From: Zhengitettix transpicula
Taxonomy: Eukaryota > Arthropoda > Insecta > Orthoptera > Tetrigidae
Reading direction: 5' to 3'
NCBI GenBank assembly: GCA_037074705.1
Contig: CM073593.1
Location: 8,003,001-8,067,000, forward strand
DNA length: 64,000 bases
Position numbers and translations under genes: made by a program. The notes beneath the pieces are model-generated. The model saw only the letters and a list, made by a program, of their open reading frames with translations. It was not told the origin of the DNA and searched no databases. Positions 12,901 to 25,110 of this stretch are shown here, piece by piece (within the stretch, counting starts at the first letter, position 1; each line of letters begins with the position of its first letter).

Positions 12901-14106
12901 TGATTAACGAAGTTAACTGCGACAAATGAAATTACTCTTAAATTCGTTTTCCATAAATGTTGACTACCACGAGATCTACTCCAGTTACTCGTATTTCCTG
13001 ACTCGGCGGCGGTCAACGAAAGATCTAATCTTCCAAAAGGACCTGTGTGGTACAGATACTCTGTGTAAAAAAAATGAGAAAAAAATCAACATTCATTTTC
13101 CTCTCAACGACTTGGCAGTCGTATGAAGTGTAGGTCTACATGGACGTGGAGGGTCGGAAAGTCCGAGAAGTTAAAACGGAAAAACTTTTTTAAATATGAT
13201 TTACAAGAATGTTGAGAAGTTAAATGGAAATCATAAGAGTGAAGAAATTCTTAAAGCAGCTTGACAAATGAGTAATTAGTGCGGGACCCGTGATAGCTGG
13301 TACACACTGTCAAAGGTTTGGTGGTGGGTAAGAATCTAAGGGAAACTGTATAATTATGTACACAAAGTTTGATTAATTATTAAATGAATAATAGGCTCTT
13401 CGTATTAGTGTTTCGGTGTATATATGTGCGAAAAGTCTGCCTGACAAAGAGAACAATTATTACCAATTTATTTGTCTGGTCTGGACTCAACGGTTTGTTT
13501 TAATTTCTCCAACAATATTTTCAGTCCGTTTTTTGCCATTTTCTATATAGTCGTGAGGACACGTGACTTTTGCCGCCTTTTGCGGAACTCGTTAGCCCAG
13601 ACTGCTTCGATTCGGCGGGGTAAAATTTTTTCCACGTTTTATTAACGTCAAAGAATCGTTGCAAAACTTAGTTTAATTGCCTATAAAAAGATCCTAGTAC
13701 CGCTGAAATATTTATTCGAATACGAGTGCGGTCAACGATTAACAAATGCGGTATCCATCGCTCAAAACAGCTTTTAATACCTATGATGTGGACTTGAGGT
13801 CTTTGCAAACTGTGGTATCAACCATCGCCGATCTTTCAATCTGCAATATATCGTTGAAAACGACGGTGAAGATTCGTTTATTGATGAATGTAACTCATAT
13901 TTTATAACTGTCGGGCTTAACCCTCTTTACGAAGAAGTATTTTACAAGTGCCACTCTCGTTTTCTTGATTCCAACATATAAACTATTGAAGAAAATCGTC
14001 CAGCGGATATTACTTAAAATAATACGAACGACCTTTTGTTTGTACTGACGCCATCTCTGTGTCAAGCCAATAACTTTCCAAACTTCTTGTTTCAAAAGTC
14101 ATCGTT
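9986..14106. other. No supported gene
   Basis: AT-rich to mixed sequence with normal CG content. A patch at 10375-10450 has a T-loop-like GAGTTCGAGTCTC followed by ctactactaaa, compatible with a decayed tRNA-derived SINE, but I cannot fold a cloverleaf. A moderately GC-rich open frame at 10846-11060 is discussed under rejected items. Confidence 0.4.
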
Positions 14107-15080
14107 AACACCCATTTGAAAGTAATAAAAATATACGCTAGAAAACAAAGAACACTATTGTTTTTTTGCTAAATATTTTTGCTCTGTCTGTGAAATAGGT
14201 GCCAGAAAATTTTAAAATTACCGATTTGACATGCATTTAGAGCACTTCTTATGAATGCATTCAGAAAATATTAAACATTTTGTCTAATAAATGGGTTATA
14301 TTCACTGAAGGTTTGTTCAGTAAACGTAATGGTAATAAATGCATTAGTTTTGACTTGTCATTTGTGAAAGTTGACAATTGAATGCATTTACATATCTGAA
14401 TGCAATTGGTCAAATCAAATTAATTTCACAATTTAAGACAGAATTCTTATATGTCTAAAAATAGCTTATAAATAAACTAAATTTGTAATATATGGGTAGG
14501 TTTTATTGCAAATTATTTCTGTTGATGTAACTCCATAAAAAGTTTGTTCTTATTAAGTAAACATAATCTTCACTTAAGTAACATTAATTGGTAGTGATGT
14601 TGAGATTTTGTAATTTAACTTTGAAAGAAAGATTATTGAAATTATAATTAGTTTGTGGGGTCTCGAGTATTGATTTTCTTAAGTATAGTAATTTTAATTT
14701 ACTAGTTCTCAGTTATGATGCACATCACAAGTTCTATATTTGCCTCAAAAGATTAATCAAATGTAAGTTATTGTATCTTGTATTGTTTGCAGACAATACC
14801 AGTTTAGTGTTCCAAATTCTGTATTTGATACAACCGCATCCATCCTGTGATGATCTGACAAACTCATTCCAAGGCAACTACTTAATTGTAAATGACAAAA
14901 AACTGTGTGTATGAGTTTTAGCTGATTGAATGCCCCAAGCAGATGTTCTAATATACATATTACGAGTCGAGAAATAAATCTTGTACAAACAAAACGAAAT
15001 TTTTAGGTACAGTTTGTACAGAAAACTGCTATTAAGATGATTATAAATAGGCTTCTTGTAAAACAAGTTAAATATTGACG
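14107..15080. other. Second CpG-poor island, no coding frame
   Basis: From about 14140 to 14940 I count only about four or five CG dinucleotides, while the flanks (13.5-14.1 kb and 15.1-15.9 kb) have many. Composition is about 28% GC. No convincing open frame. It resembles the 1-5.4 kb block and may be a methylated transcribed segment. Confidence 0.45.
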
Positions 15081-17640
15081 CTATAGTTTTTATTTATGGT
15101 AAATCTGACTCGGCTTGCATCTTGCAACAAGATTATATTCATCGATGCTAAATATAGAGCGTAATTCTATATCATAACGTGATGAATTGTAAAGAGTTTG
15201 AAATATAATTTTAGTTGGGTGCTGTTTTCGTTCCCCTTTAGTTTGGCTGCGCTTTAAGATCTCTGATGCTAGCGTATTTTTACTTTATAACCACTTCCAT
15301 CGTCTTTACATAAACACAGATTTTCGGGAATCCACTACTTACGTAATCTAGTTTAATTTTCCCACTTTTCTGTCGAGAAACTTTGAACGTGACTAACCTA
15401 TCATTTACTACGACACTCTAATTTTCTTATATTGTTGATGTATTCAAAATGACGATAGTTCCATTTTAATTCTGCGTTTCACAGGTCCCTTTCACTCCCT
15501 TCTAATGTGTGAGTCGTTTGCTGGAACAAATGGGCGTCTTACGAACTTCGACTCGAGCCAGGGCCCATTAGCGCGGAAAATGGGATCGCTTGCAGGTTGC
15601 AAGGCAGATTCTGATTTTGTTCCCCCGCTGCTCCCTTATGACGCGGTCGTTCCCCTCTCTATGGGGAAGACCCTCGTTCATGAACCCCCCCCTCCCCCAT
15701 ACCCTAGCGAAATAGCCTTACTGCCAGCTCACTACGCGTATTAACACAATCAGATAACCTTTGCTCTCTCTCTTATCTCTCATTTCACATTCGTACGCGT
15801 TGCTGGTTCTACATTTTACCGCTCGCGATTACAAATATCTTTTGCATCCATTGTCAAGAATCTTAACTTAGAGTAATTGCCGTAAAACGCGTGACAAATA
15901 TTAAGTCTCGAAAAGTTATATCGTTTCCAATAAAACTATGCAAAGATCGTTCTGTTTGCTCTGGGGAGATATTTGCATCTTCATAGCTCAGAAATTAGGC
16001 GTGTGAAGAAATTCATCCTGTTGCTAAATATAGGAATGACAGAGATCCAGAGATATATTCACTATTGATACGGACAGTCGCCCCGCCGGATCCAAAAACG
16101 ACAACACCGCAAAACTTTCACCCGACTAATTTCCAGCCCAGAAGTAGTTTTGAAAATATTTATTTCAAAGATGACTTTCGTGTGGCCCTACTGAAAGATC
16201 GGAAAAAACAGATTCAGTATTGATTGATGTCTCCTGCTCAATATCAGTGACTTTCACTTAGATATGCTTTCCAACTTGCTTTTACTCTTAAAATTCATAG
16301 CTCCTGAAATATTTTTGTTTACTGTAGGACTTGCGTTGTGAAGAATTTTACACCCGCAGTCCTCAATCTGTTGCAAAAGCATGACCTGAAGAACAGCAGC
16401 CATAATTATATTGACTTGACTAGATGTATATATAGAAATGATTACCCTAATTTTAATGTTTTCATGCCGCTATTCCTTATACTGTAAATACTTGGAAATA
16501 TTTCGTTTTCTGCAACCTGCGCTGGTTTTGTAGAGCTCATACATGCTTCAACGTTTACGAGTCAGAAATCGATAGAAAAGTCTCTGGAGTTGTTAAAGTG
16601 TCCTTGTCGATGAGTTCACAACGATTTAGAATACCACTTCCTACAGTTGCCGATGATTCCTTTCACCTACATGTGATATTATCTAAAGCAAACCGACGGA
16701 ACAGATCTGAAATATAAATGCGAATGTTGTCTTTGTTCGTCATTTGTGAAGCAGTTGCGTCCAGTAGAAAGTGGTGTAGTGCAAGTATCCTTACAATCTC
16801 TTGTCTCAATTTTTCCCGTGCGGTGTTTCCCCGATCGCGGAAAACTGAAGTAAAGCGTCATTCAGTTAGTTTCATCGTCAAACCTTGTCATGAATGAGAG
16901 TAACGCAAGATATTAGATGTTGTTTCTCAGTTGCTTGTATTAGTACGAGGATTGTCTTTCTGTAGATATGTTTCCCTTCGAACATGACAACGAAATACGT
17001 CCCAAAGCATTGTGCAACATGGAGTTCATTTGCAGGATTCTAATTCCTCCGATAGGTATTATTTTACCTTTATGTATTCATAGTTTGTTAATAGTTTTTG
17101 GAAGTTGAAAAGCTGTGAATAAAAGTGATTTCAGTTATGGATTTAGAATTTTTGTGAGCACTCGTAGTCAGACTTTTCCAATTTTATTTTTCTGCTTCTA
17201 AATCGCCTTTTTTTAAAAATATTTTATTTATCTGCAATTATATTACATTCTAATCTATAAGCTAATGTGGTAGCTTTAACATGTTATTTACCTATATTAC
17301 ATGATATCATGATGAGATCCCCTCCTAAATCTTGTCTATAGATGTGCTGGCCACACTCATTTGATGGGGAATAGCCTGTTTAAAGCTGGAACCATCGTCT
17401 ACGCATTACTTCATATTTGTGGATTTGTCTTTCCATCATTAAATGTTTATTTTAACTGGATTATACTGATTTTTATGCAGCTGTTTCTTTTATTATCCGT
17501 TAGAGTTATATTTTACCGAGTTTCGATAATAATTAAAGATAATTCAGAATTCAATGCTCAACACAACATTCAACAAGAAAAGAGACCTACTGACAAGCAA
17601 TATACACCTAGAGGAAGAACCTGATAAAGTTTTAAATCTG
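15081..17640. other. No supported gene
   Basis: Mixed composition. A 79-codon frame at 15505-15744 is GC-rich and ends in a proline-rich stretch made by a C-run. It lies after cgtttcacag, which could pass as an acceptor, but there is no donor and no recognisable domain. No repeats recognised from elsewhere in the window. Confidence 0.4.
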
Positions 17641-17654
17641 GAGCACACTTCAGA

Positions 17655-17938
17655 GAGGGGGAGAAGAAATACCTGGAACGTTTTCAGATGTGGTGTGTTC
17701 GAGAAGATTTGAAGAAATGTAGGAGCTTTAAAGAGAAGAGATTCATCTTGACTGAGGTTTTTAAGAGTAAGGCAAAGTGGATCGGAAACATCCTAAGGAG
17801 ATATTGCGCGACATCGTGGAATGACACATGGATGGAGTTCCAGGTCGTGGAAGAAGAGTGCAACTGCTAGGCGAAGAAGCGGAGGACAGGGAAGGGTGGA
17901 AATGGAAATTTTCAGGCAGTACAAGAACCTGCCAGTAC

Positions 17939-17939
<1 letters not shown>
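17655..17939 (+). pseudogene. LINE reverse-transcriptase 3' end, decayed
   Basis: The frame through 17661-17825 reads EKKYLERFQMW, then KAKWIGNILRR. After a frameshift near 17840, another frame reads GRGRRVQLL, EEAEDREGW and ends RTCQ. This order (ER-MW, WIGHILRR, GRRRRQLL, EAxDRxxW, R-TC) is the typical C-terminal tail of polyproteins from insect non-LTR retrotransposons. I recall the pattern but cannot name the clade with certainty. A frameshift and no upstream RT domain make it a relic. It abuts a TA microsatellite. Confidence 0.65.

Positions 17940-17969
<30 letters not shown>
17940..17969. repeat. (TA)n microsatellite
   Basis: About 30 bp of uninterrupted TA directly after the LINE remnant; it may have grown from the element's 3' tail. 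Confidence 0.95.
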
Positions 17970-17970
<1 letters not shown>

Positions 17971-18585
17971 CATACAAAATATATAAATCATGTATTTTTG
18001 TTGCGTCCTCTGAGAAAGCAGCGCCTCTCAACACGCCAACTAGGAACAGAATTCTGGTTTTAATACAGAAATAATCGTGGGAATATGACACGCGAAGACT
18101 TTTTTTGACAGGTGTTAACCGCTTGAAATGGTGACGAATTTAATATCCTCGATAAGGATCTATCAAAAACAACTAAATTGATCTATTTTTTTTTTTAAAA
18201 AGGTATATATGAATCCAGATTTTGAAATTACACTTATCATAAAACATTTTTGAATGGAGTAATGCTAACAAAATGACTTTTTGATAATATATATCAGTAT
18301 ACTTACATGCTACATGTTATAAATTTGAATTCTCAAATATTTACTAGAAAGATTTTAAATGTAGTTAATTAATTACATCTTAAAAATATATCTAAATTCT
18401 TTTTGAAATATTTTTTTATTTTTTATTTTACTATAATTGTGAATGTGCTTTTATAAATATTGCGTTAATGCCTCCTGTAGAGAGGGATTTGTGGGTTCGA
18501 GGGACGGAATGAGGGAGTACTTGAGCTCGAAGGTATCTCCGACCCATCGCTCGCAAACCCAAGGTTTTTCTAATAATTACATCCA

Positions 18586-18599
18586 GTCGCCATGGCAAC
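18586..18599. promoter_or_regulatory. X-box (RFX-type) candidate
   Basis: GTCGCCATGGCAAC is a near-palindromic match to the RFX X-box consensus GTNRCC(N)RGYAAC. It sits in a locally GC-rich stretch followed by gctcggccgatcggtacggt. The same 14-mer recurs at 41526-41539. Binding is not shown by sequence alone. Confidence 0.45.
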
Positions 18600-18859
18600 G
18601 TGCTAGCAGCGAGTCAGTGCTCGGCCGATCGGTACGGTACAGCTCCGACCAAAAGTAGCTGCTGCACAGCCTTCACTACAATTACGCACGCAATACTTCG
18701 AATTAGAACAAAACAAGTCTTCTTAGGCGTCGAAGTTTAGCAAGTTTACGTGTTTAACTTTTGTATATCCACGCTTCGTAGGGTTTGTGCTCTGTAAGAA
18801 AAGTGCAGACGTCACTGTGAATTACTCTCGACTTGTAGACCCTTTGACCAGAATGTTGC

Positions 18860-19080
18860 ATTGCGGAATTTGAAGTGTGCACGTGGCGACCACGTGGCGC
18901 GGTCGTCGCAGGTATCGTGCGATTGATTTGGAGACGCGTCCGTTGTGCGTGGCGGAGCAGAGCAGAGCAGAGGAGACGAGACGAGACGCGCTTCCCGCAT
19001 TTGCCTTGAGACTGGAAGGTCACGAAAACCTGTTCGAGGCGTCGCGCCTGCCTCGCCTCACCTTCCCTAAATCCTCAATT
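18860..19080. promoter_or_regulatory. CpG-rich patch with two CACGTG boxes
   Basis: GC- and CG-rich segment in AT-rich surroundings. CACGTG occurs at 18880-18885 and 18891-18896, 11 bp apart, about one helical turn, each followed by GCG. Purine-rich cagagcagagcagagg follows. Open frames on both strands here follow from the GC content. It could be a promoter or unmethylated CpG island; no TATA or exon is seen. Confidence 0.4.
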
Positions 19081-19762
19081 CCTTCGTATATCCCGTCTGA
19101 AATATCACAATAACACATTTATATTATGCATTTCTTTGTACAAATAAACTATACAAATATCATTGGGTAAGAGATGAGTAATCGAAGTTTATTTTAAAGT
19201 CAAAGTAATTAAAAAGAAAGAGAACATTATAGAAATAGTTGAATGTCCTAATTCGAAAAGTTAACGTTTCGTCCTGACGGGTGTCTGGTATTTGTAATTT
19301 TACGTACACGTCGTCTGGGCTCAAAGAAGTTTTAAAACAACCGTACCTTTCTTTTCAATATCGTAAAAATAATAATCATAGTAAAAAACATAATTTCTAT
19401 TTCAATTTTGTAACGTTGAATAGCAAGAAAAATGATTCGACGAAAACAAGTCAATTTTGTTACGCATACCATGTCAGGCAGTGTTTTGTTCTTCACTCGG
19501 CATTCTTCTTCTGGTTAGTCAAGTATTCATACTACAGTATTCAACCAGAATTGTTCGTTGCTTACATATTTCTAAAACATAATTTATAACAAAGTATGGT
19601 TTTTTTACTCGGGTCTCGTTTAATTTGCATTTCGTTCGAGTTTTTTTTTACGCTGCCTTAAAATAAATTGAAAGCGTGAGCCAGCTTCTGCACTTTACTT
19701 TTCGCTATTTTAAAGAATCTTAACAAAATTGAATTTGGGTGTGAATTAAAGTAACCGATATA

Positions 19763-19894
19763 TTGGTTTTACACATGTAATTTAATAATATACAATAGTA
19801 TCTATGTTGGTTTTACACATGTAATTTAATAATATACAATAGTATCTATATTGGTTTTACACATGTAATTTAATAATATACAATAGTATCTGTG
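19763..19894. repeat. Tandem repeat, 44 bp x 3
   Basis: Three head-to-tail units starting at 19763, 19807 and 19851, each beginning ttggttttacacatgtaat. They are nearly identical (single-base change at the unit junction), so the array is recent. Function unknown. Confidence 0.95.
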
Positions 19895-20562
19895 AAGTCT
19901 CTTAACTATTATATCTTGAAAGAAAAAGAAAGAAAAAGCGAAATTCTCCGAACGATTCCAAAAAGCGCTTTTCCAAGTTCAAGCACCGATAGTTATCGAG
20001 TTTTATTCTCATTTCCTTGAACACATGCTTAATACATATTATATATGCTATAAGAAAAATATAGAAGGTTAATTTTTACGTAAATTATTATTTAATCTCT
20101 ACTTGTGAAAAGGCAACTTACTGTTAGAGCTGCGGATTGAGATAAAACTCATAGTATGAAACACATTAGGAATTTTTCGTAGCTTTTCCCATCAAGATTT
20201 ATCTAAGCTGTAGTGATTGGATATATCTCGGAGCTATTTATTCTTTAACGTGTTAATTAACTCATAGTTCCAGAATCTAGTTATTCGATTTAATACTTTT
20301 TGTTACTTCTTGTCTATATAAGATCATTTATACTGCTATTTTCTCCCTTACTCGTGACGTCAAAGATTTTGAGCCGATTGACTCAAGTTTCTTCAAGTGG
20401 TGGATAACATTTTAAAATATTCCTAAGTTATTTACCCTTTCAGAGAAACCGGTCAGCCGTTTCTCTGGAAAGCGTTTTGGAACGTTCAAGAAGGTGGATG
20501 GCAGTTTAATATTGCTAGGAACCTTGCTCAATAAATGTAACATGCAGGAATTTATTTAGAAC

Positions 20563-21030
20563 TATCTGGTTGCCCGGGTTGTCATAATTACACTCAATGA
20601 CTTCCATAACTCCGGATTCGACACAATCTCGGCTGTTTTCGCGTTATTTTTGTGTAACGGACCTCCACCCCACCCTTAAGGGTGCTCCCCTCCAATACAG
20701 AAAAGGATAGAAATTGTACACAAAACTCATATAGGAGAAACACTATGAATCTCATTGGTAAAATATTTATTTGACGCAGATTTCGGCCGTTTTAGCATTT
20801 TTTTAAATTGCCACCCCGCCTCTCGGGGTGGTAGTCATGTCTTATCCCCACTTAGTTTCTGGTTGTAAAAGAACACGTGTACAAAATTTGGTAAAATTTG
20901 CTCCACGGGTGTATATTTGTATGCGTAACATACACACAATTTTTATCCCCTTTTACCCCCTATCATACGGGCAGATGAACAACTTAACCGGCAAGTTGAG
21001 TGATATAATTAAACTCTGCGACATCTGAGG
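20563..21030 (+). repeat. Family B interspersed repeat, plus strand
   Basis: Begins ctggttgcccgggttgtcat. It then has the family B words: ccggattcgac, tctcggctgtttt, gcgttatttt, gaaattgtacac, and the end word ggcaagttgag. The same module is at 28.98-30.11 kb (four units) and, inverted, at 52.19-53.41 kb. An extra segment, about 20850-20950, with acacgtgtacaaaatttggt matches sequence around the LINE insertion at 52.2 kb. No coding frame is convincing. Confidence 0.75.
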
Positions 21031-21094
21031 CTACCTACGGGTATTTCTTTTCTTTCTGATTTGAATAATGGTTTCCATAAGTCTAAACACCTCC

Positions 21095-21475
21095 GTCAGT
21101 TTTGGGGGTGTATGGCTCCGGGGTCCCAGATATTGGGCGTAAGAGGCCAAGAGTTGTCCTCGCTCCCACTGGAACAATCGGCCAGCTGCCGGTAGATACA
21201 TGGAGAAGTGAATGCTGCGTCCCCTCAGCAACCCCATTCCTGTCATGAAAGGGCGTAGAAAAATTCAAGGAGCCCGACCTACCTGATGCTGTTTTTCTTG
21301 GGTTTGTCCTTAATAAATTTTTATGGGTATTCTTAAACTATAGCCCGGGTCCCTAGTTAACAGTTGGCTGCTTGCTCTCGCTTCCTTTTCCCCTTTCAAG
21401 TCCTTCGTACACTATTAAAGAGGAGAGGCCACCACGTGGATGACCCCTCAGATAGCCTGTGATTCTCCAAAACAA
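21095..21475 (+). mobile_element. Retroposon family R copy, diverged
   Basis: Plus-strand copy with recognisable blocks: gtatggctccggggtc, ccagctgcc, gaatgctgcgtccc, tagcccgggtccctagttaa, attaaagaggag and a decayed tail gattctccaaaacaaa in place of ttgccctaaaaa. Many substitutions mark it as the oldest complete-tailed copy here. The 5' part is missing. Confidence 0.75.
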
Positions 21476-21837
21476 ACGAAAAAACCGCAATCTGGAGAGT
21501 TAAACGAGCGATTAATTAGTTAGTTAGTGAATTGGCGCTTTTGTTTTTTAATATTGCATCCGAAATGTTTTGAATCTTTCTATACTCAACACTATACAAT
21601 AAAATTTTAGATAATCAGCACCGGCACTGAAGCGATAGAGCTGTTTCTCCCCGATGCAAGCTAGATTTTTTTATCGTGTCTTTAAATTCTAACCCGACAT
21701 TCGAATATAAGGGCATCATTATCATATCCGTAAATCGCTTGAATTTGAAACATAAACTGTAGAACTTATTAAGTTCTATATTTTATTAGTTTGCACATAT
21801 TTCATATTTAAGATTTATTTTTACGTGTGTTTATATG

Positions 21838-22228
21838 AAATAAATAATGCAGGTTTCTGACGAATACCAGTCAATATTTTTATTTATTTACGACAACGTT
21901 TCGGAACGTGTTTGTATCTTTCTCAGGTCTTTCCTGCGGAGAAATTGAACAAAACAAATTTGTTGTTATGGTATACCAATGAAAAAACTCAATACGATGT
22001 GAAAATAGTTTTAACATTTAGCATATTTAGGTGTTTCTTAGTTTTTTGTGTTAATAGAATATTTTTTGTTCAACCACTTTTATAAATTCATTGGTTTCTC
22101 CATAACAAATTTTATTTTGTACGATTTCTCCTCAGGGAAGACCTGGGGAAGGTGCAAACACGTACCGAAACGTTGTCGTAAATAAATAAAAATATTGTCT
22201 GGTATTGGTCAGAAAACTGCATTATTTA
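21838..22228. mobile_element. Foldback element with 70-bp arms and hammerhead-like cores
   Basis: Left arm 21840-21914 and right arm about 22150-22226 are reverse complements: ataatgcag, gaataccag, atttttatttatttacgaca and acgtttcgg on the left; all reversed on the right. Each arm, read outward, has a CTGRGRA word, a short stem and GAAACGTTGTCGTA. In the right arm, the stem is GGTGC/GTACC with one G-T pair. The AT-rich interior of about 220 bp has no coding frame. Interpretation of the core is given under findings. Confidence 0.8.
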
Positions 22229-25040
22229 TGTCATTATTTCATATTATATATTATTGGACTGGAGTGCCGTTGATGACACTTGTCGTTTCAATCCTCGATG
22301 TTATAATGGGCATGACCTGCACACTTCTGTTGGCCAGGTAAAAGTGTGTCGATTGGGGAAGAGGTACAGTCTAATTCCGTTATTTTCCTGAATGATACGA
22401 AATTTCTCCCAACAATTAACTTCAATCATCAGGGCTGCACAAATAAAGTGATGTTGACGACTGGTACTTATTGAATACTATATTGAATAAATTTTTAAAT
22501 TTTCGGAACACTTCCCCCTAGACGCTCGTTAAGATTCACTGTGTGGAACCTAAGAAAACATTTAATTATATTTTAATGATGACGAATTTCTGAATGTCAT
22601 TTTTCAGCTGTTGGGAAGCATTTTGGCGAATTTGAGCTGTAAAATTATATGACAATCGCTTATTGAGTCCGGTTGTTCATGAAGTAACAGCAGATTCTGT
22701 GTAGATAATGATATAAAGAAGTTCGTTTTGAACTAGTGTCTGTTCAGCCCAAGACCTGCCAATCGGGACTCATTTCCTACGATTCTAGAAGCTCTGTGCG
22801 TCATTGGAAGGATTACGCCGTATCCGTCATTAACTAATTCCTACTACGTGTCCAACAATTGTCTGCAAGTCTCATTTACGTCTGAAAGGTAGCGAGAGTT
22901 ACATCTTGATAAAACTTAGGTGCGTACTGATTTCTTTGAACGCGGAGTTCTACAGCTGCAATTGCTATTCATCGACCGTTAGAATTTTCGTATTTGATAT
23001 ATACGTCAGTTGTAAAATGCGGAACAATGGATCGATCCAAGCTCACCGACAAAAATCTTATTCGGCCGGAAAGAAATAGTCAGTGTTCATTATGTCGTTG
23101 TAGCAGTATTCTAATTGCGGAACGGCGGTCAAGGGTATTTCTTTTTTGTAGCCCGAATGCGGATGCGCCTACCCAGAATATGTGCGTAGACCCATCGCGG
23201 ATATGATGCTTAAAACATTTTTACAGATTTTAAAGCTAATTTTAGAGTAAGCCGAAAAAAATATTTTTTAAAAGAAAAGGAGGTTAATGTACAGATAGAA
23301 AAAAAAGATCACTTCTAATTCTAAGTATTTAAGTTCTGGTAAATTATGCAAAATATTTTTAATAATAATTTTAATTTCTCGAAAGCTAATATACTCACTC
23401 CTAAATCATTTATTGTTATGTCGAGTCATAGATGTGGGTTTGTAGGGTTTCAAATATATTGCACAATCATAAGTTCATCAGCTGCTATATGCTGATAGTA
23501 AGTCCATGAATACAAGTAATCCCACTGTTCAAAAGCAGTAAAATACCAGTATTTTGTCTCATTGGTATTCATCTCATACACTAATAATGCATTGGTCTAT
23601 AAGTAACTAAATATTAAAATTAACAAGCTCGAGATAATTCTGGTTGATATGAGCTGTCGAATGGTGAATTCTTCGAAGTCAAATGTTCGTCTTGTTGGGA
23701 ATGAGCTATGATTCGTCTCTCGAAAACCACAATCGTTTGCAACTAGAAGACCCGCGCCGCGGCTTAATGTGAACGTCTGCAAAGTGACTGTTGTTGAAGA
23801 GGTTTTGGCGCCTCAGTTTCCAATGTAGATTCCCGCTCTTCAAGTGGTATGTGATTGTTATATATCCGACGCTTGCCCTTCGACCGGGCTATTTCACGTA
23901 ATTAAAGCTAAGCGTGACTGAATTTTTGTCCTTAATTAATCCCAGAATTTGGAGGACTTTGAGCAGTCAGGGAGAGGTGCTGCTGGCTGCTGGTATTGGT
24001 ACATCACAATTAAGCGAGAGCGGGGGAGGGCGGCAGTACATATCGACCCGAATCCACGAGCTCTACTCCGCTGCTCGAGCCGCAAAAACAACCCACACAC
24101 ACAGCGCACTCATTATTCTGCACTGCAGCAGGCAGCAGGGTCACGTGGATCCACGCCTTGGCCGAAATATTCACGACAAAATCTTACACACCTGTTATCG
24201 ATTCAATTTACTTGGCCGAATTTATATTTGTAATTGGCACGAACGTTAAAATAAGTCCGAAGAAATTGAGATCGTCTCCGATTTGTGACTTTATTTCCAT
24301 ACTTTCCTATACAGTTCGGAATTATCACGACAAAACGTCGAAAATTTATCTGAAGACAATTGCGGCGTTGTATCGCCCCGCCACCAAAATATACAGTATC
24401 TTGGAAACTTCACGACCGCAGATCATTAATTTATTCGTCATTAAAAAATGAAGTAAGACAATATCGGAAGGCCGTTTTCGATTCTTTATGTACGTCGTAA
24501 GGTGAAAACACCTCGATCTGATTTCAAAGGTGTTGGGGTTCACGTCACAAATATATTCTTCAGTAGATTATGTAAATCATAACAAATAAAGGTTTAAGTG
24601 TCGTCGAAGCAATGTGGTGGGAACTGTGTCAATGATCACAGCTGTCCTCGCAAGACGTCCTGGTGGAAGTTGAAGCTGTACCATCGCGTACTGTCGATGG
24701 CTAAACTTGCACAGTCTGCCGCCTGACCCTGATCGATACGGCTCCGAGGAGACTCGAACATAGATAACTAGTCAACTACGACTTTCCATTCTCAACCACA
24801 GTCACATAGGTCTACCAACGGATCTAGCAACTGTGCACAAAATATGCTCTTCGTGTAGTCCTTAAAGTAATACGAAATTCTTGCTAATAGACTGTATATC
24901 GCAACTACTGAAAATATAGGAATTAGCTCTACTTTTACATCGATTATATAGTTATCGTGTATGAATATTCTTTAAAATAAAAAGAATGTAACTATTAACG
25001 GGGGACGGCTTTTCAGATGAATTTGTTCTGAAATAATAGT
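22229..25040. other. No supported gene; one GC-rich patch
   Basis: Mostly featureless. A GC-richer patch at 23950-24180 contains CACGTG at 24142-24147 and repeats such as ctgcagcaggcagcaggg. It has overlapping open frames of 94-111 codons with no recognised domain, which could be an unmethylated CpG patch or 5' UTR-type sequence. Confidence 0.35.
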
Positions 25041-25044
25041 GGTT

Positions 25045-25110
25045 TATACCAGGGCCAACGTTTGTGATAACGTTTCGACGGCAAGTTACGCCAACATCGT
25101 CACGTTGACT
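25045..25110 (-). repeat. Solo hammerhead-like core, minus strand
   Basis: On the minus strand the order is GTGACGA, a GGCG/TGCC stem, GTC, GAAACGTTATCACAAACGTT. The bases after GAAA can form CGTT/AACG around a 6-nt loop and then give TT. This is like the foldback cores but I see no long arms around it. It could be a decayed family member. Confidence 0.4.

Noticed and set aside
15505..15744. 79-codon frame after an acceptor-like cgtttcacag
   Set aside because: No donor, no known domain; the proline-rich end comes from a C run.
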